A stretch of DNA of 64,000 nt from Ligula intestinalis. Taxonomy: Eukaryota > Platyhelminthes > Cestoda > Diphyllobothriidea > Diphyllobothriidae. The notes under the pieces were generated by a model. The model did not search any database and was not told where the DNA came from. It worked only from the letters and a program-made list of their open reading frames with translations. The position numbers were made by a program, and so were the translations under genes. Within the stretch, counting starts at the first letter, position 1; every line of letters starts with the position of its first letter. The stretch spans positions 3,071,710 to 3,135,709 of the forward strand of contig JAYGXS010000004.1 of NCBI GenBank assembly GCA_036362985.1, given 5' to 3'. Of the stretch, positions 54,466 through 64,000 are shown one piece after another.

Positions 54466-57400
54466 TATTAACCATGAGAATATTTGCGGAAATCAATAAA
54501 CATCAAAACTCCAAATAAAGAAGTAGAAGATTATCATGTTTAAGAATATTGGAGGGTATTTTGGCTCACTCTGTTATGCAAGTAAAATCAAAGAACGGTG
54601 CCCTGAAGTAACAGAACGTATTGAAAACTGTTCTGGTTTACGTAGAAATGTAAGTCCTTTCATTTCCAGCAGAAGTTTTTTCCTCTTAGTTTTAGGCAAG
54701 TCTAAAGCGGTCAAAAAATACCATTTTGATCTTGACTTTATCTTCGAAAATCGTATCGTACACAGATATTCAACTTCGAAGTGTCCAAGTAAAGCGCTTT
54801 TTGAAGAGGTAAAGTTTTCTAGAAAGTTTTTTAATTAATCTAAGTCGTATTCATTCTCGGCTTTTGATGTGGAAATTCATTCTTCTAGGCAATGGATTGA
54901 CATATTTGGGCGATTCTAAATTCATGAACAACAGAGACAGCTATTTAAGGAGGAATCTTTAAGAACTCGTTATTTAGGTAAATGCCTTTTAGATATTCCT
55001 TATTTCTAAGTTTTCGGTAAATAGGTTAAACGAAATCGGTGTTTATGGACAAACAAAGCAAAACTATGAAATTCGTAAAGTGTTGAACATAATTTCCAAA
55101 ACAATTTGCTCCTCGTCGCAATCGAAATCTCGAAATAATTATTAAAAAATGTGACAAACGGAAATTTTGTTCAACATACACAAGATCATATGAATTTGAT
55201 TACAAATACAACCGTAATCTAAATTTTTAGTAAACAGCCAGCCTATTCGTGTGTGGCAGTCAATGTATTTTTATTCCGTTCAACAGCCGGGATGTGATTT
55301 CCATAGAAAATCTTTTAGCAACTGTCAATAATTTGGGGGCGAGCCACGTGTGCTGGCTTTCCGCAAAATGACTTTCATTACGTTTTCCAACTTATTTCAC
55401 GAGATAGTGCACTTACTGTACACAGTGCTAACCAATCTTTTGCGGAACTCACTTTTTTCGTTTTGTCTTGATGGTCGCTCCAGTCTCCCCTGTTTTTGTC
55501 GGTAATATGCTAGCCGTTGAGCAGCTGCTGGCGAAAATTCCCTCAAAAGGCAATATCTTAGTGTGTCTGAAATATCATGGGATTATACCGCAAAATTATC
55601 AATGGTAGAATGCTGGGTAAAACTTCACGAGGTTACAGACGGGACGCTCTTTGGAGTTGTAATGTCTTCATCTGTCGACTGATATAGCGCTTCATCGATC
55701 TTTCGAGCCTGAGTATGAGTGCTGTTAAATGTTTGCCCAAGCCACCTCGTTATCATCGGAATCGAGGCATTTTTAGCCGCGGTTTAGTAGTTTTTGCAAC
55801 AGTAACGATCCAGCTCCTTTTCGGGCTAAACCAGGATACTTCGACTTGAAGCACTCAGCAGTACAGTAGTCGTCAAAGACCAAGGAACTTTCAAAACTTT
55901 GTAAATGTTTGATCATTTTTCGAATACCAGTGTGAGTGCATCTAGAAAAACTTTAAAGTAATAATGAACAGCATTAGGCATATTAAGTAGTTAAAAGAAC
56001 TGCGGGAAGTACTAAGTGTTTGTAACGAAAATTAAATTTTCTCGATGATCCCGAGGTTTCGGAGACGTAAAAAAGAGTTAACAATTATAATATATTTAGA
56101 TATTTTGTTAAGTTGAAAACTTGAAGCAACCAATTTCTTTATATAGGAAGAAATTTTCTTTATTTAAAATATTCTGTACATTTTTCCGTTAGTGGATAAG
56201 TATTAACTGCATGTCGTGCAAAAAATTGTGTCATAATTTTCTTCATTTTCAGTGTCTGCATTGATAAATGGATAAATTGCCCATCTGTTCGACGTTTACA
56301 CCAAAACCTTTAAATTAAGATATACATAAAGAGCATTTACCGAAAGAAAGTTTTTTCCAATATTAGTTTTGACGAACATGGCCACGTTTCTGATATTAAG
56401 AAATGCCGCAAAACAGCAAAACACATGTTCGAGAACGAATCAAGTCCACAGTGGAGTTCTGAAACTACTTTTCCTAAGATTGCTGAAAAATTTCCATAAA
56501 AGGTTACCTCTTAAAAAGTACTTTGATAAGATATTCGGCTGACAAACTTCTGTGTATATTAACATTTTCCAAGGTAATTTAACATTGAACTTAGAGAATT
56601 TTGAGAATTTCTTTAAGTTTCCTGAAGATACATGCTTCAATTTGACTGGAGATGAAAGAATTTTCTTTTCTCTTTATAATGGAATGCTTTTCGCATAAGT
56701 GGATTCATTCCACAATCGGTGGCAGGCTTAAAAATTCAAAACAACTAGCCATATAGATTGCCATTTTTCGAAATAATTATTATTCTTCTGTTTGTTCCGT
56801 TTCTAAATAACGCAAAAGGGGGACGTATAGTATAGAAAAAACGGCATCTCTACACGACTTACATTCAGTAAGACCTTCCTTACCTTAAATTTGCGTTAAC
56901 ATATTCGACATTTTGCGTTAAAACAAAATTTCTGACCACACTTTTCTGTTACTGCATTTTATGCAAAAACCATCACAGGATAGCTAAGCATAATTCTCAA
57001 AATATAAATCTCCGATTTTACTGCAAATAATGGGATTTTTTTAACTTGGCTTCACTTGAATCTGAACAATTTCGGACACAATTTCCCGTTCTGGAAGGTA
57101 TATCTTCTATAACTTTTTTCACTTAATTTTTCCTAAATTTCCATGATTTGAAGCCATCTCCTCTTACCTATTTTGTTTCCTCGACCAGTGCGTTTTTTCT
57201 TTAACAGAGGTCTGTAAAGGACTTTAATGAACTGTCCTAACACCTGGCATTATGAAAACCCCCCTTAACTCTACTTTATCCTTCTGTGTTTATAAATGAA
57301 GAAGACCCGATATTGAGGACAAATTAAATCTAAGCAATAATTCACATTTGTCCATTTTGAGGCGATCAAGTTTAGCTTACTGTTCCTATGAGTTGACGTA

Positions 57401-57800
57401 AAAAATATGCGAAATGAATCAGAAGACCTCGCAATGCGTCATGAAGGTTTAAAAGTACCTGGCCATATGATGCTTTTTTAGGTGTACACGTGGTCACTTC
57501 GTCTGACACAATCTTTTCTTGCCCTTACGTAATGCTGATGAAATGAGCTGTGGTCTCAAACAACACATGACAAAATACGCAACCCAGGCTATAATCACGT
57601 TCAGGCTCCGTCATTATCTACTGCCTTTGAGATGGTCCTCCACCTTCGCAGCCAAGGAGAGGGAATTAAAATTTATGAAAAGCCGTTTGCTGTTAGCGCT
57701 GAGGCTTCAAAGTTAGAATGCCAAAAAACTGACGATAGACACAATCTCAGAAAACAGAAGCATTTCTTCCCTGGCATGAATTTAAACCAAACAACGAATG
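54466..57800. repeat. Long AT-rich repeat-derived region
   Basis: Shares ordered blocks with 8640-9300 (around 56480-57110). A 100-codon frame at 54536-54838 (MFKNIGGYFGSLCYASKIKE at its start) has no recognised domain. It may be a very old transposon whose class cannot be told from what remains. Confidence 0.35.
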
Positions 57801-58017
57801 CAGGATTTATTGGATCCTAAAATTGCTACAGAGTCAACTTACTGATACTGAAAATAATTGCTGACGTCTCACATGACACTCCTTCTGCTGCAATGTTCCG
57901 TATCTGTTTATAGTCAACTGCAAATATATTTTGTTTCGGCATCTTTTGTGTACGCCGTGACAGAGACAATTGACGGCATGTGCGAAAATTCCCGCTGAAA
58001 AGTTCAGAAAATAAATT

Positions 58018-58062
58018 GGTGAACATATGTTTGTTTTCGATAAATTTTCGTCAGGCTTATAC
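58018..58062 (-). ncRNA. Hammerhead-like motif, second PLE family, degenerate
   Basis: The minus strand reads GCCTGACGA, AAATTTATC, GAAA and then a near-palindrome around CATATG. The core is complete, but the first stem II pair (A/C) is broken. It lies downstream of PLE protein sequence as expected. Confidence 0.4.
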
Positions 58063-58339
58063 ATTTGGGTGTTAATTAAGTAAATAAAATATGCAGGTTG
58101 GTAGACAAAATAGTGTGGTTTTTAAGTTATGCGGAGGAGGGTATCGGGGTCAAAAATCTGATCAGCGTTAGGTGGAACTGGTAGCCGAGCGAGTTTTAAG
58201 CTGCTGGCTGTGGGATTAGCGGCCTAAGGTCATGGTAACCGCGGCGCCGCGTCGAAGTTCTTTTGAGCGAACAGCTTGAATCAGGCGCTTCCTTGGAAGT
58301 TGGCTTGAAAAGGGACCCTGATGAATATTCACTTCTTCT

Positions 58340-59155
58340 CTGCCATCAACGCTGAGGGCTTTGGTGGCCTTTCAGCCATGTTCTTAGCAATTAAGTTGAC
58401 TGGGATACCAATTCTGCCGGAACACACCTTCCACAATATTCAGCTTCTCTTCGATGCTATCAGTCGAGCAGATCCTTTTCGCATTTTGCGTCAAAAGTCG
58501 CACTAACTTACCTTTGAAGTTCAAGGGTACGATGCTAGCAAAATATATGTATGGCCCGGACCAGGTCTTCGTGCGATATACCCTACGCTGAATACTCCCA
58601 TCAGCCCTTTTACTTAACAGCACACCAAGAAATGGAAGCAATCCAGATTTTTCTTTTTCTAATGTAAACTCGACAGACGGAAGAGCCCGATTTACTGTGT
58701 GTTTTACAGCCAAAATGTTGGAAGCATTTGATGCAACCGCGAATATTTAATCTACGTAACGTTCGTAGTACGTCAGATCATTTATCTAATGGCTTAATAG
58801 CGCAGCTTCTAGTTTGCCCATGAATATATTTGTTAGAAGCGGGCCAGGGGCGAAAACATAACTACTGCATTCAATTGCCTGTGCAGGTTGTTGTTAACTA
58901 AGAACTTAAAAATTCAAGGTTCATTTTACTAGCAATTCTCTGAGTTCGATTACCGGCATTCCTATGTCCTAATGGTTCGAGGTAAAGAATTCACAGACGT
59001 AATTAACTGTTTCTGTGACCAGAGGAGACATCCAGGGAAAACATGACCGTCCCATTAAGGTCGATGTCTTTCACACCATCCACGAATTCGAAGGTAATTC
59101 GGAGGCCATGTGGCGCTAGTTGACTTTCTAGGCCTTTAAGTTTGTCCGCTAGCCA
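58340..59155 (-). mobile_element. Penelope-like element RT domain relic
   Basis: Minus-strand order: YHAIAKWLADKLKGLESQLA, FEFVDGVKDIDLNGTVMFSL with DVSS (RT motif A region), NIFMGKLEAAL-like, YYERYVD followed by a stop where the second catalytic Asp belongs, VNRALPSVEFTLEKEKSGLL, PFLGVLLSKRADGS and QRRVYRTKTWSGPYIYFASI. This is a PLE-type RT from the fingers to the thumb and connector. Broken by stops, it is inactive. Confidence 0.8.
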
Positions 59156-59159
59156 TTTT

Positions 59160-59440
59160 GCTATCGCATGGTATGGCGACGCAAGGGGCGAAATGGATCT
59201 GCTTGATTGATAGCATCGAAGAGAAGCCGAAGATTGTTGAAGGCGTGTTTCGAAAACATTTGTATCCCAGTCGGTAAATCGCCAAGAGCATGACTGAAAG
59301 GTGCCATAGTTACCATGACCGAAAGCCGCTAATTCAATAGTCAGCAGCTTATTATTTTGGTTGGCTATCAGTACCTCATAACGCTCATCAGATTTTCGAC
59401 CCCGATCCACCCCGAACTCCCCTGACAACTGCACTATTTT
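59160..59440 (+). mobile_element. Penelope-like element connector, opposite orientation
   Basis: The + strand carries GCTTGATTGATAGCATCGAA, then KIVEGVFRKHLYPSR and IAKSMTER, which belong just downstream of the RT as at 62690-62790. It is joined head to head with the minus-strand RT relic at about 59157, i.e. an inversion or two truncated insertions. Confidence 0.65.
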
Positions 59441-59489
59441 GTGTACCAACTCCCATCGTTTATTTACTTAATTACTGCATACAGGTAAA

Positions 59490-59530
59490 AGCCTGACGAG
59501 AATTTATCAAAAAAAGTCTGTTCGCCAAAT
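59490..59530 (+). ncRNA. Hammerhead-like motif, second PLE family, inactive
   Basis: Reads GCCTGACGA, GAATTTATC (G-C and A-U stem II), then AAA where GAA is required, and GTTC, GCC. The core G12 is lost. Confidence 0.4.
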
Positions 59531-59534
59531 CATC

Positions 59535-61475
59535 TTTAGAAATATCTATATCTGCTTGTTTACGATCCTTATGTTCAGTTTGGGAAGACAGGCCACAGGT
59601 GAATAAGTTTACTTTTGCGTTTTAGAGGGAAACGCGTAGCAAGTATAAAAAACTGAATTTTTTAAAACTGAATCTGCCCTTATCTTTTCCAAAGAGAATG
59701 TGATTTCTCATACTTGCATTTACCTTATTTTCATGAAAAAAACGAAATTTCCGTTCTCTGAAGAATTATAATTTAAAAAATTTTTGCCTTATATTAACCT
59801 CTGTTTATAGCACAATACGCAGAAATAAAAGATCTGGATTCTTGGTGTTTAATAGCATAGGAACATACGTGGAAACGAAGAAACGTTTGGTTTTGCCGAT
59901 TTCTACCTATATGTTGCCTCAGTACATTGACCTGAACTAAGCTCTTCTTATGTAAACAGCATTTTGCGCCTCAAATCAATCCAATTTACCTCAAATTTGC
60001 CTTAAAAAAGCCACAAATTTCGATCTTGAAATTTCATGAGTAAGGCAATTTACTGTAGGAACTATGGGGCTATGAAAGCAAATTATTTTTGATCACGCGC
60101 TCCTAGATTAATGAATTGTTCCTTGACTTCTGCTTCAAAATTTTCACCTCTTACCCATGTGGCGTTTGAAGTTCAGTTAATTAGCCTTGCCGTTTTTGCG
60201 TTGAATTTTTTCGTACGAATTAAAATTTTCTCTGTCGGCTAATTCTTTATTAATATTGTGCAGCAAGAGGATGCACCCGATGAGCCGTCACGCAATTTGT
60301 TGGATGCAATAAATCATACAATACTTTCTTGCTTTAAGCGCAAGCTCATCGCTGTTTTTTTTTCAAGGAAATATGGTGCTAGACATAGCGTTGTGTTTAC
60401 ATGCATGTGAATTCAGAAATCTAACGTCGGTGTGTTTGAGGTCTAGATCACGAAAATCCGAGTTGCACACCGAGAATGTTTCGGAAAATTCACACAGTTT
60501 GACTGCAAATGAGAAATATTCATCGGCTTTTATGGCAGCGAATTGGTCCCAAGGTGAAGTGAATTAACAGTCAAGCGGCTGAAGTACCTTTGGAAATTCT
60601 CAGGAAAACCTTGTTAGCACTAAGTACTTGCTGAACAGAAATCGGTTGAATTGAAATAGGTAAATAAACTGTAACCGATATTGTTTGACGCAAGCGGGTC
60701 CATAACGTCAAGTTAGACGGACTGTGTCATCCAATTAATTAATATATGTTACTTTTCGAGGATTTAATGAGAAATAATGATAATCGGTGTGCGAATCACA
60801 CCCTCTAGAACTGATTACAGTTGCATTTCTATTTGATTACTTTATGTCTGTGAGATCACCAATAGTCTCTTAAAGGCCTTCACAATGAATTCATTGCATG
60901 CCAAAAATTCCACCCTAATACCCTGTCATGATAAGAATATAGTTTGTGAAGAAAACGACTCGATCGCTGGGACAATATTTTTATTCGCCTGACGTTTTGA
61001 GATACGTCGCGGATGCGTCATCTGATTACCGCAACTCTAAAGTTTTGTTTCGTCCAAGAAACGACCAGACTTTAACACAAAGTATAATTAAATCAAAAAA
61101 AAATTTTTTAGTTGAGAAATAATTCATTTATTAAAAAAACATAAAAGATGAAAAATAAATTATGACAGATAAATTGTTTGAGGCCTAAAATAACTAAAAA
61201 CAGAGGCGGAAAGGAAAATACAGCGAAAGAGTACTGGAAAACAATGAACGAGTAACTTACTAATGCTTTGTTAAATTTCATTTAGCTTTTAAAGTTGCTA
61301 TGAGGTGGTAGGACATAAAGCTAATAAATTTTCTATATTGTCTTGGCCTTTACATAAACTTAGCAAAAGATCCATTTTATACTGCCACGAAATGGGTTTC
61401 CTTCTTGAATCTCAACTACTTTTTATAAGTGCAACCAGGTGAACATTTTATCATTAAGAGTCTTGGGCGATCCAC
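59535..61475. repeat. AT-rich repeat-derived region
   Basis: 59580-60060 is the reverse of 53490-54040. At 60955-61020 lies half of the 30.5-kb inverted-terminus element (GACTCGATCGCTGGGACAAT). No gene is recognised. Confidence 0.4.
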
Positions 61476-61479
61476 ATCT

Positions 61480-61565
61480 GGGATTGTGTATGACTGGCTG
61501 ATAACGTCCAATTAGCCAGAAGTGGCCACTCCGGTTTCCCTTATCCTTCATCATACATAGGGATA
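61480..61565 (+). mobile_element. SINE body fragment
   Basis: GTGTATGACTGGCTGATAAC and CAATTAGCCAGAAGTGGCCA match the SINE body in + orientation; the tRNA head is missing. Confidence 0.45.
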
Positions 61566-62109
61566 TATGTATGCAGCTGGGTTGAAATTAAGGCGCTACA
61601 TAAATATTAATAAAACTAGAGATTCACAACGATGGCGTGCCCGTTTGCTTCATCCTAGATACGAGAAACTTGCCATGCCATGCGATAGCAAAATGGCTAA
61701 CAGACAAGCTGAAGCCCATACAGAGTCAACTAGCACCTCACAGCCTCCGAGACACCTAAGAATTCGTGGACGGCGTGAAAGACCTCGACCTGAACGGTAT
61801 AATAAGAATAATAATAATAATTTGTATATTTAAGGCCCAAGGGGCCCTGTCGTTACAAACTTAGTGCTATCGTGAAAATAAAAATAATAATGATAAGCAG
61901 CGAACTCTTATAAATAATTGTCATCGGCAGTAAAAAAAACTCCTAGATCGGTGGATGAGTTCAGCGGGCCACCGAGTTCAAAAAAAGTTTAGGAGAAAAA
62001 ACTGCCTTAATAGGTAAAAGGGTTTGATGTGGTTAGTTTGGGACCTGATGTTGAGGGTTCGGGACGTTTATGGTCATGGGAAAAAATAATATATCGTTGA
62101 GTTAGGATG

Positions 62110-63450
62110 TTGTTTTCACTGGATATTTCTTCCCTGTTCGTGAACGTGCGGGTAACAGAAACAGTAGACTACATCTGTGAATTCGTTACCTTGAATCAGC
62201 AGGACATAGGAATGCCGGTAACTGCATGAAGGAATGACGGTTAAAATTCACCTTAAATGTAAAGTTCCTAGTTGACAACAACCTGTACAAGCAATGGGAC
62301 GGAGTAGCTATGTGCTCACCCCTGGGCCCGCTTCTAGCAAATATATTCATAGGCAAACTAGAAGCTACGCTACTTAGCCACCAGATAAATAATCTAACGT
62401 ACTACAAACGGTACTTAGACGACATATTCGAAGTTGCATCAGATCAAACCAACCTGTCAGCGCTAATGCATACAGTAAATCAGGCGCATCCGTCGATCAA
62501 ATTTAAACTAGAAGAAGAACAATCTGGCTCGCTTCCATTCTTTGATGTTCTATTGAGTACAAGGTTTGATGGGAGCATTTAACGTAGGGTATATCGCAAA
62601 AAGACGTGGTCCTGCCAATACATCCATTTTGCTAGTTTCGTACCGGTGAACTTCAAACATAATTTAGTGCAATGTTTGACGCAAAGGGCGAGGAGGATTT
62701 GCTCGACTGATAGCATTGAAGAGGGGCTTAAGATTGTTGAAGGCATCCCAGTCTATTCATCACTAAAAACATGGCTGAAAGGCCGCCAAAGTCCTCAGTA
62801 CTAGCAATAGAGAAGAAGCGAATATTCATCAGGGTCCCATTTCAAGGGGACAGGCCAAGCGAACTTCTAAGAAGGCGTCTAAGTCAAGGCGTAGCAATTA
62901 CTTTCCTAGCAACCAATGCACATGTATTGTTATTGACTGCTCCCATCCTATACTTAGAGATCAAGGACAAACTGCCAGCCCAGACCACATCCATGTGCAT
63001 ATATTCATTAACCTGTTCCTATGGGGCAGGATATAGTAGTCGCACGAGCCGGCGTTTGTCCAAAAGATTGAGAGAGCACATTCCAGCATGGTAAAGGAAG
63101 GGCCAAATTAAATGTGTAAACAGTTCCATTCTAGCGCACCTGGTAGACTCCGACCATCACGTGGATGCCAAAGAAGCCCTGCGAGTGATCTACAAGGTGC
63201 CTTCAAGCTATTCAAAATTCCTCGTATAGCGTCTGTTGGCTACGGAAGAGGTGGCCACCATCAGGCTACGCCGACCGGTGCTGTGCGCCCAAAAGAATTT
63301 CGTCGCGGCGCCGCAGTTACCATGGGCGAAAGTGACTACATACGGCGGATCGCTGGCCTCGGAAACAGGCCTCCGCAGAGACGAACAAGTTCCGAATCCA
63401 ACACCGCACACCTTATCACCTGTCTTGGACGCCGGCCCGTCTAGACATTG
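62110..63450 (+). mobile_element. Penelope-like element, RT to GIY-YIG, longest copy in the window
   Basis: From 62118 the + strand reads LDISSLFVNVRV and TETVDYICEFV (RT motif A region). It continues MCSPLGPLLANIFIGKLEAT, then YYKRYLDDIF with the catalytic YLDD at 62412-62423, AHPSIKFKLEEEQSGSLPFF, RRVYRKKTWSCQYIHFASFV, RRICSTDSIEEGLKIVEG and a GIY-YIG core CIYSLTCSYGAGYSSRTSRR with REHIPAW (the YIG has become YSS). The tail runs to about 63450 (ATIRLRRPVLCAQKNFVAAP). It contains several stops and frameshifts and is cut at the 5' side. It is a different subfamily from the 11-kb and 54-kb copies. Confidence 0.85.
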
Positions 63451-63469
63451 ACATTCTGACCGCAACTTC

Positions 63470-63516
63470 CCCCCCCCCCCCCCCCCCCCCCTCTCCTCCC
63501 CACCCCCCCCCCCCAC
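63470..63516. repeat. Poly-C tracts
   Basis: C-rich runs (63470-63491 and 63500-63514) follow the PLE tail. Such tracts are prone to sequencing and assembly error. Confidence 0.9.
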
Positions 63517-63519
63517 CGA

Positions 63520-64000
63520 CCCTGACAACAATAGCACTACATTTGTCCACCAACCAGCACAGTTTTTTAATTTCATCGCCACATAAACGTAAAGGCTCGC
63601 GGAGAATTTGTCTTCTGAAAACTAGAGTTTTTCCAATTGTAATTTTAACAGACGACTAAAAAGGGCTCATCTAATAACCAAGCTTCTGCCAAGCGTGTGC
63701 TGGCTTGAGGCTAAGCTTGGTAGAATTAAGAACTGGACGAAAAAATATTTGAATTGCATCAGAATCTTTCGAAAAGTATTCACTCGTTGAGAAAAGTGTT
63801 CACAACCAGCGGGGTGCTACCTGCATAGACTGCATATTCCTCAACATGCAGTTTTAAGTCCTGAGAACCGATGCCGCTTTTGAGGTGTCTGACTGCTTTA
63901 TGGAGGTCCAACCTGTTAACCAAAATTGAAAGGCTTGGAGAGTAAATGAAATTTACTTTACTAACGCAGTACCAAGCAACACCCAAACGCCGATGCAGCA
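63520..64000. other. Right edge, nothing recognised
   Basis: A faint hammerhead-like segment of the second PLE family (GGAGAATTTGTC, 63600) and otherwise no feature. Confidence 0.35.

Noticed and set aside
54536..54838. 100-codon + frame as a gene
   Set aside because: No domain, lies in AT-rich repeat-derived DNA, no start-context or splice support.
60955..61030. Hammerhead (CAGATGACGC ... CAAAACGTC on the minus strand)
   Set aside because: U4 is A, GAA is lost and no stem II forms directly between the core halves.
1..64000. CRISPR arrays, operons, ribosome-binding sites or other prokaryotic features
   Set aside because: None seen; introns, polyadenylation-type signals and retroelements show eukaryotic nuclear DNA.

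Overview
This is a window of animal nuclear DNA: gene-poor, intron-rich and dominated by decayed transposable elements. Several things point to a flatworm, probably a tapeworm, and a diphyllobothriid-like cestode is my best guess. These are the many Penelope-like element (PLE) relics that carry GIY-YIG domains and hammerhead ribozymes, the tRNA-headed SINEs, the Ty3-type Pol fragments, and genes with introns of kilobase length. The species call is inference. A 10-base N run (26965-26974) marks an assembly gap.

Region 1 (1 to about 21100, + strand) holds a C2H2 zinc-finger gene that enters from the left edge. I assembled it from exon-like segments whose reading phases agree at every junction: a proline-repeat exon (1-123), 457-517, three exons with one zinc finger each (7118-7207, 12411-12497, 12588-12674), a Ser/Thr-rich exon (15259-15525) and a Pro/Thr/Ser-rich exon (15923-16027). 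Two tentative 3' exons follow (18262-18323, 20306-20332), then an AATAAA at 21097. Its introns contain LTR relics, a fold-back element, and a PLE whose 3' end is duplicated in inverted orientation with a hammerhead ribozyme in each arm.

Region 2 (21.1-32.2 kb) has no recognisable host gene. It contains a non-LTR retrotransposon tail, a piggyBac-type MITE and a Tc1/mariner-type MITE (both hairpins with exact or near-exact termini), solo LTRs, PLE fragments and a 300-bp element with 45-bp inverted termini.

Region 3 (32.2-42.9 kb, + strand) holds a predicted two-exon gene for a 191-residue single-pass membrane protein. A perfect CRE site lies about 200 bp upstream and the 9.86-kb intron joins in matching phase. 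Inside the intron, on the opposite strand, are two segments that read like parts of a cytochrome P450, probably a pseudogene. A repeat ends about 30 bp before the second exon.

Region 4 (43-64 kb) is repeats and AT-rich DNA. It includes a Ty3 element reduced to an LTR start plus the integrase C-terminus plus a 3' LTR, a complete 1.55-kb short LTR element with a 5-bp target duplication (51331-52883), tandem SINEs, a second intact hammerhead-bearing PLE tail (54058-54465), and two larger PLE relics (58340-59440 and 62110-63450), one of which retains a YLDD catalytic motif.
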